From Saprospiraceae bacterium (GTDB lineage Bacteria; Bacteroidota; Bacteroidia; Chitinophagales; Saprospiraceae), in NCBI GenBank assembly GCA_013214355.1, contig JABSSL010000004.1, positions 186,001-250,000 of the forward strand: 64,000 nt of DNA, written 5' to 3'. Shown in pieces: positions 1-7,567 of this stretch (the first letter of the stretch is position 1; each line of letters opens with the position of its first letter). Below the pieces are notes generated by a model. It worked only from the letters and a program-made list of their open reading frames with translations, made no database searches and was not told the origin of the DNA. The position numbers were made by a program, and so were the translations under genes.

Positions 1-1566
1 CAGGCTAAGGTTCTTAAAGCCCAATGCTTGGATCGAACGAATAAAGTCGGGATTAACATCATGAATGCTTAGGTCCACCAGTTGTTCCAGATCTAGATCA
101 GCAAAGCCTAGTTGCTTGTACCCTTCCAAGTTTTCTTTCAAGGTAGCTAGAATGGGAAGATGGTGTCCGATGTCCTCCAGATCATCTTGATCCTTTGGCG
201 TTAATCCCTCTTGCTTCAAATAGGCCCAGTATTCTTGGTCAATATTGGCCAGCGTGAAACCAAATAGAACTTCATCTGATACCTTACTATATCCTTCCTG
301 CTTGATGAGCTGACGGAAGGATTCATTGGGGGCAAAAGTGAAACGACCCAGGCCTTCTCCGTCTTCAAACTTACCCTTAAAATTGATCGTCCCAGCAGCT
401 CTTTCTAAGGCGAAAGTACCTTCTTGATCAACAGGTAAGTTGGGGAAATCGGAGGAGGGATAACACTTAGTGGTGACCCACCAATTGTTCCGACGGTGGT
501 CGGAAAGATCATACTTGATGCAGATTTCATCTCCTTCAGTAATTGATGACCAGATCCCTTTGCCGGGAAATATCCGGTTTTCTTTCTCTGAAGTTTCTGC
601 TAGTTTGTCGGTATTTTTTGCAGTAGCCAGAGTGGGGTTGAAAAAAACAGTCGATAGCCCAAATAAAGCCAGTACACAGAGGTACTTCCAACTTGAGCTG
701 AGTGATGATTTCTTAATGTTCATCATGCTGATGCGTTGTTTTAGGGTGGATTGATTATAGTTGTTGGAAGGCCCCAGTGGGTGATAGGGTACAGCGACCT
801 TCAACAAGTTCATTTGATAGGATTCCCGATCCACACCTTTGGCTAGCATCTGTTCGTCCGTAAGAAATTCCAAGTTGTCTTCTACCGTTTTGCGAAGCAT
901 CCAAGCAAATGGATTAAACCATTGTATCACAACGAGAATTTCTGCTAGTAAGATATCAAAACTGTGTCCCTGCTCAACGTGGGTTCGCTCGTGCTCTAAT
1001 ATTTGGCTGTAAGTGTCCCAATCGTATAAAGTTGGATTGATGAATATACAGTTGGCGAAAGAGAATGGAGCTTTATCGTTATCCAGTTCCACAATCCGGA
1101 TTTTTCCATCCTGAATGTGCGAACTCCGTAGAATCTGATAAAGAATGGACACGACCTGAATCAACAAGTTAATGCCCATTATGGCAACGCCGACCAAATA
1201 GGTTAGAAACAGGATAGACCAAATGGATAAACTACTTTTCTTTTTAACAGTTGCGGGTGGAGTAGGAGTGGAGGGAATCACCTTCGTGGGTTGGTTGATC
1301 TCTGTTTTTGTGTCCAGTTGATCAATCTCTGTAGACTGGACCGGGGTCCGCTCTACCATAGCGATTGGTTTTTCAGCGGGTGGCGTAGCTGTTTTCCAAG
1401 ACCAATTAGCTGGAATAGGAATGAGTGGTAGCAAGAAGGCGAATAAAATGGAGCCAACGAGCACCATTCGATTAAGCTTAAAGAAAGTTTCCTTTTTTAA
1501 GAGCAACCGATAGGCTACGTACAGTAAGCTGGTAAGTATCGCGGTGTGTAAGAGATAGGGGATCAT
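1..1566 (-). CDS. M56 (BlaR1/MecR1-type) membrane metallopeptidase, C-terminus beyond window
   Basis: The gene runs off the left edge; 522 codons are visible. The start ATG overlaps the blaI stop by 4 nt (ATGA), so the pair is probably translationally coupled. The N-terminus is hydrophobic and a further membrane stretch precedes the catalytic part. The zinc motif HERTH lies at about residues 192-196, followed by the M56-typical NPFAW and LEFLTDEQ segments (third ligand Glu). A KQRISMMN block and another hydrophobic stretch follow, then a long periplasmic region with short repeats of the GF-x-DL-x-LVDL-x-IH-V type often found at the C-terminus of Bacteroidota M56 proteins. By family knowledge it senses an envelope signal and cleaves the BlaI-like repressor. 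The substrate and inducer are not visible; beta-lactam sensing should not be assumed. Confidence 0.9.
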   Translation of the reverse strand, partial: MIPYLLHTAILTSLLYVAYRLLLKKETFFKLNRMVLVGSILFAFLLPLIPIPANWSWKTATPPAEKPIAMVERTPVQSTEIDQLDTKTEINQPTKVIPSTPTPPATVKKKSSLSIWSILFLTYLVGVAIMGINLLIQVVSILYQILRSSHIQDGKIRIVELDNDKAPFSFANCIFINPTLYDWDTYSQILEHERTHVEQGHSFDILLAEILVVIQWFNPFAWMLRKTVEDNLEFLTDEQMLAKGVDRESYQMNLLKVAVPYHPLGPSNNYNQSTLKQRISMMNIKKSSLSSSWKYLCVLALFGLSTVFFNPTLATAKNTDKLAETSEKENRIFPGKGIWSSITEGDEICIKYDLSDHRRNNWWVTTKCYPSSDFPNLPVDQEGTFALERAAGTINFKGKFEDGEGLGRFTFAPNESFRQLIKQEGYSKVSDEVLFGFTLANIDQEYWAYLKQEGLTPKDQDDLEDIGHHLPILATLKENLEGYKQLGFADLDLEQLVDLSIHDVNPDFIRSIQALGFKNLSL

Positions 1567-1925
1567 GCTTTTTTGTTTTTGATCATATTGATGATTTCTT
1601 CCAGGTCATCAGTACTGATCTTTTCTTCCTTAGCGAAGTAGGTGACCATCTTTCGGTAAGAGTTGTCGAAGTATTTGTCTAACACGTCCCCCAAAGCCTC
1701 CTTTTGATAGGTGTCTTTAGAGATGAGTGCATAAAACTGATGGGAGTTTCCAAACGACTTATGGTCCACAAATTTCTTCTTCTCGAGAATACGTATAATA
1801 GTTGAGACCGTATTGTAATGTGGTTTGGGGTCTGGGAAATGCTCGATGATCTCTTTCACAAAGGCCGGACCATGCTCCCAGAGGATCTGCATGATCTGCT
1901 CCTCACGTTTAGCTAATTTTTGCAT
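1563..1925 (-). CDS. BlaI/MecI/CopY-family winged-helix repressor
   Basis: This 120-residue protein begins MQKLAKREEQIMQILWEHGP and carries the BlaI-type winged helix (PHYNTVSTIIRILEKKKFV, roughly residues 36-54) and a C-terminal dimerisation region. An in-frame TTG at 1946 would add seven residues, but that TTG lies inside the predicted -7 promoter element (1944-1951), so I chose the ATG at 1925, which gives the usual family length. The gene is the first of a two-gene unit with the M56 peptidase. Operator-like dyads lie in its promoter, so autorepression relieved by M56 cleavage is the likely mode. The actual target genes are unknown. Confidence 0.92.
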   Translation of the reverse strand: MQKLAKREEQIMQILWEHGPAFVKEIIEHFPDPKPHYNTVSTIIRILEKKKFVDHKSFGNSHQFYALISKDTYQKEALGDVLDKYFDNSYRKMVTYFAKEEKISTDDLEEIINMIKNKKA

Positions 1926-1943
1926 GATGTTGGTATTTTGATA

Positions 1944-1974
1944 CAAGTATATTACTAATTGATTAGTTTGTCAA
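1944..1974 (-). promoter_or_regulatory. Predicted blaI promoter (TTG-N20-TATACTTG)
   Basis: Read on the minus strand, TTG (1974-1972) is followed after 20 nt by TATACTTG (1951-1944), close to the Bacteroidota consensus TTG-N17-23-TAnnTTTG. It implies a very short untranslated leader before the ATG at 1925. Operator dyad O1 lies exactly between the two promoter elements. Confidence 0.65.
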
Positions 1975-2007
1975 CTATTTAGTTAGTTTTTCTACTAATT
2001 GATTAGT
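1954..2007. promoter_or_regulatory. Three BlaI-type operator dyads
   Basis: O1 (1954-1967) and O3 (1994-2007) are identical ACTAAT-TG-ATTAGT palindromes. Between them, AACTA-TT-TAGTT (1973-1984) is a related dyad. Centres are about 18 and 22 bp apart. O1 sits between the -33 and -7 elements of the blaI promoter and O2 overlaps its -33 element. O3 faces the divergent regulator gene at 2126, so both directions could be repressed. That BlaI binds here is inferred from position and symmetry. Confidence 0.7.
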
Positions 2008-2125
2008 TTTTATAGAAGGAGTCAATCTAATTCAAGGCCAGACTGAGATATTGATCGACAATCAGGTCTGCTATAGATTTTGTGTTTATCTTGCTAATGC
2101 AGCAAATAGCTTAGCCTCATTCATC

Positions 2126-2701
2126 ATGAAGCATCTACTTTCAGCCATTATCCAGGACGTATACCCGATTTCCAGGACTTCGCAAAGCAAGATAGAAGAA
2201 CAACTGGAAGTGCAGGAATTTCAAAAAAATGACCTGATTTTTCGTAGCGGAGCCCCTAATTACAAGGAATACTTCATACTGTCCGGTGTTTGTAGAAGTT
2301 TCTTGCTGAATCCGCTTGGGGAAGAAACCACCTTATCTTTTTACACATCTAATACGGTCGTGGCCCCAAATATTTCCCGGGTTAGGGCAGGACGTTCCAT
2401 CTTGAATTTACAGGCATTGACTCCCCTTACCGTGGCCTCAATCAACACTGTGGTGTTTAACGAGCTGCGATTGGGAAACTCCGAAATTCTAAATTTTGCA
2501 CATACCGTTTTGCAGAATGAACTCCTAAAGAAGGGCGACAAGGAAATTGGCTTGGCCGCCCTGACAGCAAGTGATCGATTAGAGCAATTTCGCGAGGATT
2601 ACCCCATGCTTGAAAATCTCATTCCTCATTCCTACATAGCGAGTTACCTTGGCATCACCAACATTTCATTGAGTCGCTTGAGAAGCCGGAAGGGTAACTA
2701 G
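2126..2701 (+). CDS. Crp/Fnr-type transcriptional regulator
   Basis: A 191-residue protein starting MKHLLSAIIQDVYPIS. It has an N-terminal cyclic-nucleotide-binding-like beta roll (EVQEFQKNDLIFRSG, YFILSGVCRSF) and ends in a short helix-turn-helix (IASYLGITNISLSRLRSR), the usual architecture of Bacteroidota Crp/Fnr proteins. An upstream in-frame TTG at 2051 would add 25 residues unlike the family, so the ATG at 2126 is preferred. It is divergent from blaI across the shared operator region. It is the same length as the regulator at 6898 but clearly diverged from it. Effector and targets are unknown. Confidence 0.85.
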   Translation: MKHLLSAIIQDVYPISRTSQSKIEEQLEVQEFQKNDLIFRSGAPNYKEYFILSGVCRSFLLNPLGEETTLSFYTSNTVVAPNISRVRAGRSILNLQALTPLTVASINTVVFNELRLGNSEILNFAHTVLQNELLKKGDKEIGLAALTASDRLEQFREDYPMLENLIPHSYIASYLGITNISLSRLRSRKGN

Positions 2702-2708
2702 TGCACTT

Positions 2709-2872
2709 AAGTATGAGGAAATAATTAGGCTAAAGTATTTGACCAAGGGAGTTTTCATCCTAGGCAAGGCGCAAAAACCGCGGTTAGCCATAGCTAACCA
2801 AGGATTTTTGCAACGCAGTATAGGTTGAAAAATGCCCGTCATATCTTCTATGATAATTGTATCCTCATACTT
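2709..2872. repeat. Long-hairpin intergenic repeat, family 1, copy A
   Basis: The 164-bp segment is one long imperfect palindrome centred at 2790.5. The outer arms 2709-2727 and 2854-2872 match at 17 of 19 positions. Inside are TTTTCAtCCTA pairing with TAGGtTGAAAA, then GCAAAAACC with GGaTTTTTGC, and a central GGTTAGC-CATA-GCTAACC. Conserved blocks CAAGGCGC (2765-2772) and GCAACGCAG (2810-2818) flank the centre. The blocks and the TAGC-N4-GCTA centre recur in the copies at 4947 and 23257, whereas the arms do not. Confidence 0.8.
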
Positions 2873-2946
2873 ATTATCATTTGTTAATGCATACTGGCTT
2901 AGGTTGGACTAGTTTTGTGTCATAGATCAATATCAAAACCCTGATC

Positions 2947-4002
2947 ATGTTAGCTTCCAACCTATCACCAACTAAATCGTTCGAATTATCGACTCATAAA
3001 TGGCTCAAGGCACCTGCCGCCTACTATTGCTTGCTCGATAAAGAGGGTATTATTCAGGAGCAGGCCAAAGGTACTTCTGCCATCGATGGAGGTCGTGCGA
3101 TTGATGAAAAATCACAGTTTCCGCTATTCAGTATTTCCAAAACCTTCACAGCGATTGCTATTTTACATTTACAGGAGCAAGGAAAACTTAGCCTGGAGAG
3201 CAGTGCTTTTGACCTATTACCACAATACAACTTCTTAGATGGAGTTTCAATCCGTCATCTTTTGTCGCATCAGTCTGGTTTGAACAATCCTATCCCCATT
3301 TCCTGGGTGCATTTGGTCGAAGAAGAGGAAGGCTTTGATTATCAGCGGTTTAGTTTTGAGATTTTAAGTACAAAAGCTAAACGCAAGTACGCACCTGGAC
3401 AAAAGGCAGTCTATTCCAATCTCAATTATCTGCTGCTGGGAGAGATCGTTGAAAAACTAAGCGGCCATTCCTTCAAGCAATATATTCTTGAGCATGTCCT
3501 GGCGAGTAACCCTCATATTGACTTTAGATGGAATAATGAACTGGCCGTAAGCGGGTACCATGAAGCTGGGATCAATGGCTGGATACTCGGCCTGCTTATG
3601 GATCGGTCTAAGTTCACGGAGCCCAAAAGAAACAAGCTGATTCAGTTTCGAAAAAACTACCTGAATGGACCATCCTATGGGGGTTTGTTAGCTAGCCCAC
3701 GGGGCCTGAACCTTCATTTGCAAGGACTTTTGCAAGGGAATGGAGTGCTTTCTGAGGCCTCTTGCAAACTCATGTTTACCGAGCAATCTCTAGCTTCAGG
3801 GAAGCCTTCCGGTCTTGCACTGGGTTGGTTTAAGGGTACCTTAAAGGGACGAAGGTATTTGCATCATGCCGGCGGAGGTGGAGGGTTTTATTTAGAACTA
3901 CGAGTTTACCCAGAGGCAGGACTCGCCAGTTATCTATTGACCAATAAATCGGGTTTTTCGGATCAACGTAGGTTGGATGCGCTGGATGTACAATTTCTGT
4001 AA
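2947..4002 (+). CDS. Serine beta-lactamase-like hydrolase (class C / esterase fold)
   Basis: A 351-residue protein with the three signatures of the serine beta-lactamase/penicillin-binding-like family: SISK at residues 62-65 (nucleophile Ser62 and Lys65), YSN at 156-158, and HHAGGGGG from 306 in place of the KTG box. The segment around LSHQSGL is also typical. I see no clear signal peptide, so a cytoplasmic location is likely. The family contains esterases and peptidases as well as lactamases, and the substrate cannot be read from the sequence. The alpha/beta hydrolase gene follows 51 nt downstream and may be co-transcribed. Confidence 0.88.
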   Translation: MLASNLSPTKSFELSTHKWLKAPAAYYCLLDKEGIIQEQAKGTSAIDGGRAIDEKSQFPLFSISKTFTAIAILHLQEQGKLSLESSAFDLLPQYNFLDGVSIRHLLSHQSGLNNPIPISWVHLVEEEEGFDYQRFSFEILSTKAKRKYAPGQKAVYSNLNYLLLGEIVEKLSGHSFKQYILEHVLASNPHIDFRWNNELAVSGYHEAGINGWILGLLMDRSKFTEPKRNKLIQFRKNYLNGPSYGGLLASPRGLNLHLQGLLQGNGVLSEASCKLMFTEQSLASGKPSGLALGWFKGTLKGRRYLHHAGGGGGFYLELRVYPEAGLASYLLTNKSGFSDQRRLDALDVQFL

Positions 4003-4053
4003 GAACACTTCCTTCATCGCCGAACCATTTACTTCAAATTGACGCTTTGAGTT

Positions 4054-4920
4054 ATGTATGATTATGATCGTTTCCTCGTTCAAAATGGAACAGTTTCCTT
4101 GCATACTACTGTCTACCCTCGGGAACATGCAGAGACGGTAGTGCTGCTCCACGGTGGCCCAGGAGTTCCTGATCCCATGTTCGAACTTGCAGCGGAATTA
4201 CATAGGAAATTCCAGGTAATTACCTTTGAGCAAAGAGGGACAGGACTTTCTAGTAATCCTGATTCTTCTTACACGATGGAGGATTATATTTCGGATATTG
4301 ATGCTATCGCCGCGCATTTTCAATTAGAGGACTTTCACCTTTTTGGGCATTCCTGGGGAGGACTTTATGCACAGATCTATTCCGCTGAACGGCCCTCTCG
4401 CATTAAGAGTCTTTTTCTCTGTAGCCCTAGCTCTGGTACCAATGAGCTTTGGAAGCGTACCGAAAGAGAAGTCATGAACTTCAATAAGAAAATGGCTTCT
4501 AACTGGGAATGGATGAAAATGGGATGGTACTCACTTTTGGGTATGTTCGGTTCGGACCGAGCCTACCAAAAGGTATTCTTTTTAGTAATGAGTAATTACC
4601 ACAAAGAATATCCGAACATTAACGTAAACGAAGAACAATTAAAATCCGTTAAAGCGGCACCAATTAATAAGACCAGAGCGAGTATTGTACGGTACAAGCC
4701 ACTAGAAAAGATGAGTGCCCCGCCCTTTAAGGTTTGCCTTACATACGGAAGTCAGGATATCTATGGGGAAAGCCAACAAGCTGTGTCGGATCGCTATCCC
4801 AGCACCACCTCCATTATTATAGATGGATCAGGACATATCCCATGGTTGCATCAACCTTCAGCCTTTGGGAACATCCTGCAAGCGTTTTATGCTTTAGGTG
4901 ATTTAAGGAATGAGGGATAA
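4054..4920 (+). CDS. Alpha/beta hydrolase, proline-iminopeptidase-like (S33)
   Basis: A 288-residue single-domain hydrolase. HGGPG at residues 33-37 gives the oxyanion-hole motif typical of proline iminopeptidases. The nucleophile elbow is GHSWGG with Ser100. The likely acid is Asp235 in GSQDIYG and the histidine is His261 in GSGHIPW. FEQRGTGLS is also S33-like. There is no signal peptide. It sits just behind the serine hydrolase gene on the same strand. Peptidase and general esterase activities are both possible. Confidence 0.87.
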   Translation: MYDYDRFLVQNGTVSLHTTVYPREHAETVVLLHGGPGVPDPMFELAAELHRKFQVITFEQRGTGLSSNPDSSYTMEDYISDIDAIAAHFQLEDFHLFGHSWGGLYAQIYSAERPSRIKSLFLCSPSSGTNELWKRTEREVMNFNKKMASNWEWMKMGWYSLLGMFGSDRAYQKVFFLVMSNYHKEYPNINVNEEQLKSVKAAPINKTRASIVRYKPLEKMSAPPFKVCLTYGSQDIYGESQQAVSDRYPSTTSIIIDGSGHIPWLHQPSAFGNILQAFYALGDLRNEG

Positions 4921-4946
4921 ATAAACTGCACAAATAGGCGAAATAT

Positions 4947-5025
4947 TTTTTCACCAGACCAGGCTTCAAAAGCCGAGTATAGCCTAGCTACAGGAGGCTT
5001 TTGTTAACGCAGTATGGTGGGAAAA
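4947..5025. repeat. Long-hairpin intergenic repeat, family 1, copy B
   Basis: A hairpin centred at 4985 between the hydrolase and tetR genes. From the inside out: TAGC-CTA-GCTA (4980-4990), a perfect CAAAAGCC/GGCTTTTG stem (4967-4974, 4996-5003), AACGCAG (5006-5012), and TTTTTCACCA (4947-4956) pairing with TGGTGGGAAAA (5015-5025). It shares the centre and the AGGC...AACGCAGTAT framework with copy A but has different stem sequences. A weaker outer pair, ACAAATA/TATTTGT (4930-4936, 5048-5054), may extend it to about 125 bp. Confidence 0.72.
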
Positions 5026-5095
5026 GATAAAGTCTAGTTGTATTTTTTATTTGTCTCTTATTCCTAAGCTAGTTTTCGGATCCTTTAAACTTTGT

Positions 5096-5109
5096 ACAGA
5101 CTTGTCTGT
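5096..5109. promoter_or_regulatory. TetR operator site 1 (tetR promoter)
   Basis: ACAGACTTGTCTGT is a 6+6 palindrome with a 2-nt centre. It is identical to sites at 5706 and 5903. It lies 10 nt before the tetR start, consistent with autoregulation. Confidence 0.8.
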
Positions 5110-5119
5110 TTTTAATGAT

Positions 5120-5686
5120 GTGAAAAGCAAAACTCGTCATACCATTATCCGAACAGCTTCAGATTTATTCTATGAAAAGGGATACAATCTGACTGGAATC
5201 AATGAAATCATTGAGGAGTCGGGTATTGCTAAAGCTACTTTGTATAGCCATTTCAGGTCAAAGGAAGACTTACTCTTGGCCTATTTGGATGAGAAAGATC
5301 AGGAGCTACTCAAAAGCATTAAGGCGTTCTGTGCTAGTAAACCAGCAGGTGATGAGCAGCTAATCGCCGTTTTGGAGTTTCTGATCCCATTCTTTGAGCA
5401 GGAAGATTTCAATGGCTGCTGGTGTATTCGCTCGATCGCCGAAGTGCCACGCGAAAATGTGAAGGTGAGAACTAAAATCAAAAGCAATAAGCAAGCCTTC
5501 CGTCAATTTGTCCTAGCGTTAGTCCAATCTAATAAACCCGAGCTGGATAAAAGTCAACAGCAGCAATTGAGCAACCAACTTTACCTGCTCTATGAGGGTG
5601 CTTTAACGGAAAGCCACCTGCAAGGAGCGGCTTGGCCCATTGAGACTTCGATAGGTCTTCTAAAAGACAAATTGAAAAAAGGCTAA
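5120..5686 (+). CDS. TetR-family transcriptional repressor
   Basis: With the GTG start at 5120 the protein has 188 residues and begins (V)KSKTRHTIIRTASDLFYEKG, placing the TetR helix-turn-helix (INEIIEESGIAKATLYSHFRSKEDLLLAYL) where it normally lies. An earlier in-frame TTG at 5051 would put the palindromic operator inside the coding sequence and add an atypical leader, so I rejected it. The C-terminal ligand domain contains an EQEDFNGCWCIRS segment, similar to TetR proteins next to small dehydrogenases. It is the first gene of a three-gene group with identical operators, the others being the 47-codon gene and the SDR. The ligand is unknown. Confidence 0.9.
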   Translation: MKSKTRHTIIRTASDLFYEKGYNLTGINEIIEESGIAKATLYSHFRSKEDLLLAYLDEKDQELLKSIKAFCASKPAGDEQLIAVLEFLIPFFEQEDFNGCWCIRSIAEVPRENVKVRTKIKSNKQAFRQFVLALVQSNKPELDKSQQQQLSNQLYLLYEGALTESHLQGAAWPIETSIGLLKDKLKKG

Positions 5687-5705
5687 AAAATTTTTAAACT
5701 TATAG

Positions 5706-5719
5706 ACAGACTTGTCTGT
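5706..5719. promoter_or_regulatory. TetR operator site 2 (before 47-codon gene)
   Basis: A second exact copy of ACAGACTTGTCTGT. It lies 19 nt after the tetR stop and 21 nt before the start of the small gene at 5741, so that gene has its own TetR-controlled promoter. Confidence 0.8.
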
Positions 5720-5740
5720 TCAATAATTAAACACAACAAA

Positions 5741-5884
5741 ATGCGTATCAAAAAACACCTAGCAGGATGGTTCAAGTTAGGGAGGGAACTAGAAGAGGGA
5801 AGCTTGGCTACCCCAGAAGATACAGTTACTACTAAGGCTGCTGCGACCCTAATAGCATCTTTACTAACTCCTATTTGTAAATAA
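5741..5884 (+). CDS. 47-residue small protein under TetR control
   Basis: An ATG-initiated frame of 47 codons plus TAA. It begins MRIKKHLAGWFKLGRELEEG and ends with a short hydrophobic segment, ATLIASLLTPICK. A basic amphipathic start, an acidic middle and a C-terminal Cys are the visible features. I do not recognise a family. It lies between two exact operator copies, and the spacing to the upstream operator resembles that of the neighbouring genes, which argues for a real gene. It could instead be the remnant of a longer gene. Confidence 0.55.
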   Translation: MRIKKHLAGWFKLGRELEEGSLATPEDTVTTKAAATLIASLLTPICK

Positions 5885-5902
5885 AAATTTTCTCAAATAA
5901 AG

Positions 5903-5916
5903 ACAGACTTGTCTGT
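5903..5916. promoter_or_regulatory. TetR operator site 3 (SDR promoter)
   Basis: The third exact copy of ACAGACTTGTCTGT, 16 nt before the SDR start codon. Confidence 0.8.
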
Positions 5917-5932
5917 ATAAAAAAATTAAATC

Positions 5933-6679
5933 ATGGCAAACTTTAATTCAAAAACAGCTCTAATTATCGGTGGGACCAGTGGTATTGGAAAAGCAACAGC
6001 AGAAGCCTTGCTAGATCAAGGTGCTACCGTTCATATTGTAGGTCGTAACCCTCAGAAGATAGACGACCGTCCCCGTCTCGTTAAGCACAAGGTAGATATT
6101 ACTAATCGTGAGGAAGTAGCGGCATTGACGGAGCAGATCGGAGAATGGGAAGGACTGGATTATTTGGTGAATGCCTCCGGTATTTTCGGACCCAAACCTT
6201 TCCTCGATCACACCCCCGCAGATTATGATGCTTACTTGGATTTGAATAGAGGCTTCTTCTTCATTAGTCAAGCGGCCGCCAAAGTAATGCAGCGCAGTGG
6301 TGGCGGCTCTATCGTTAATGTCGGTTCTATGTGGGCAAAGCAAGCCGTCAAGGCAACGCCGTCTTCGGCTTACTCCATGCAGAAAGCGGGCTTGCATTCC
6401 TTGACTCAGCACCTGGCTATGGAATTAGCAGATCATAAGATTAGAGTAAACGCGGTATCTCCCGCAGTAGTAGATACCCCCGTGTATCATGGTGTTTTTG
6501 GAGGTGAGGATGCGGCTAAGGAAGCGCTGGTTGGATTCAATAACTTCCATCCAATTGGGCGGAACGGAACGGCTAGCGATGTGGCTAAATCTATCCTCTT
6601 CCTATTGTCGGAAGATTCTACTTGGGTCACCGGAACGATTCTCGATGTAGATGGTGGGGCTATGGCAGGTAGGAACTAG
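5933..6679 (+). CDS. Short-chain dehydrogenase/reductase (SDR)
   Basis: A 248-residue classical SDR. The NAD(P)-binding turn is GGTSGIG at residues 13-19, the NAG-like motif is NASG, and the catalytic Tyr147 and Lys151 lie in YSMQK. The C-terminal DVDGG is typical of FabG-like members. A basic RNPQK after strand 2 suggests NADP(H) preference, which is inference. It is controlled by operator site 3 of the adjacent TetR, a common arrangement in which an oxidoreductase is induced by its own substrate or a toxic aldehyde. The substrate is unknown. Confidence 0.9.
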   Translation: MANFNSKTALIIGGTSGIGKATAEALLDQGATVHIVGRNPQKIDDRPRLVKHKVDITNREEVAALTEQIGEWEGLDYLVNASGIFGPKPFLDHTPADYDAYLDLNRGFFFISQAAAKVMQRSGGGSIVNVGSMWAKQAVKATPSSAYSMQKAGLHSLTQHLAMELADHKIRVNAVSPAVVDTPVYHGVFGGEDAAKEALVGFNNFHPIGRNGTASDVAKSILFLLSEDSTWVTGTILDVDGGAMAGRN

Positions 6680-6719
6680 TAGCGCAATATAATCTAGGCC
6701 TACTAAAAAAACAATCGCT

Positions 6720-6748
6720 TAGGAGACCAGCCTCGAAGTGGACTCCTA
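6720..6748. terminator. Hairpin after SDR gene
   Basis: TAGGAG-A-CCA pairs with TGG-A-CTCCTA around a 9-nt loop, 41 nt after the SDR stop. There is no clear T-tract, so termination here is uncertain; a stronger hairpin follows at 6801. Confidence 0.45.
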
Positions 6749-6800
6749 GTTAGATAAAGATTGATCATTAGTGAAGAACTGAACCGTGAATGCAAGGTAG

Positions 6801-6840
6801 AAAGGAGTTCCTGATGAAGTTTAGGGACTCCTTTCCCTTT
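6801..6840 (+). terminator. Rho-independent terminator candidate
   Basis: AAAGGAGT-t-CCT pairs with AGG-g-ACTCCTTT (6801-6812, 6823-6834) and is followed by the pyrimidine-rich CCCTTTTGGG. It closes the SDR transcript before the regulator at 6898. Confidence 0.65.
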
Positions 6841-6897
6841 TGGGTTTGGGAGAATAAAGCGCTAACTTGCTAAGGCCAAAGAAACTCGCTTAAGACT

Positions 6898-7473
6898 ATG
6901 GAGCCACTCTTCCAATTCCTGCAACATATCAGCCCTTTGCAAGCTGCTACGCTAGATGCACTGCGACCCTTGTTTCGACGAATTGAACTTCCTTCCCAAG
7001 ATTTTTTCGCTAGATCTGGGGAGTATAGCAAGCAAATTGGCTTTTTGGAGACAGGGATTATGCGGGCTTTTTTCCTTAATGAAGCGGGCAAGGAGTACAA
7101 CAAGCAATTCTTTATGGCACCCACCTTAGTTGGCGCCTACACCTCTTTGCTCACTGGGCAACCCAATCAAGTAGCACAACAGGCCTTACAACCTTGCATT
7201 ATCTGGGCGGCCTCCTTTGAAAAGGTTACCGCTTTGTATGATCAATATCATGACCTGGAGCGCCTGGGGAGGAAGATTGCGGAGGCCTACTTTTTGGAAA
7301 AAGAAAAGAAGGAAATAGAAATGGCTTTATTGGAGGCGGAACAGCGGTATAAGATTATGCAGGAGGAGTTCCCCTTGCTAGAAACTCAGATTCCACAATA
7401 CCACATTGCTTCTTACCTCGGTATCACACCCACCCAATTGAGCCGTGTTCGCAAAAAGTTGGCAACCCGTTAA
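6898..7473 (+). CDS. Crp/Fnr-type transcriptional regulator
   Basis: A 191-residue protein. The N-terminal half is a cyclic-nucleotide-binding-like domain (FFARSGEYSKQIGFLETGIMRAFF). The C-terminal half is helical and ends in the winged-helix segment HIASYLGITPTQLSRVRKKL. It is same-strand and close to the SDR unit but separated from it by terminator hairpins, so it is probably its own transcript. The propeller-protein gene 94 nt downstream is a plausible target, but no operator pair was seen. The effector is unknown. Confidence 0.86.
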   Translation: MEPLFQFLQHISPLQAATLDALRPLFRRIELPSQDFFARSGEYSKQIGFLETGIMRAFFLNEAGKEYNKQFFMAPTLVGAYTSLLTGQPNQVAQQALQPCIIWAASFEKVTALYDQYHDLERLGRKIAEAYFLEKEKKEIEMALLEAEQRYKIMQEEFPLLETQIPQYHIASYLGITPTQLSRVRKKLATR

Positions 7474-7529
7474 TACTATGGCCATCCGATTTATCAACAT
7501 ATGTAAATGACTCTCGTGTTCTGCCCCAC

Positions 7530-7537
7530 TAGTTTTG
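7530..7537 (+). promoter_or_regulatory. Predicted -7 element TAGTTTTG
   Basis: An exact TAnnTTTG match 30 nt before the ATG at 7568. No convincing TTG lies at the expected distance upstream. It also argues against a TTG start at 7535, which would fall within this element. Confidence 0.45.
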
Positions 7538-7567
7538 TGGTATTACTTACCAGTAAAAAATCAGAAC

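Noticed and set aside
470-754. Plus-strand open frame of 94 codons
   Set aside because: It lies entirely inside the well-supported M56 peptidase gene on the other strand and has no recognisable features.
2051-2125. Upstream TTG extension of the first Crp/Fnr gene
   Set aside because: The extra 25 residues are not family-like, and the ATG at 2126 gives the same length as the second regulator.
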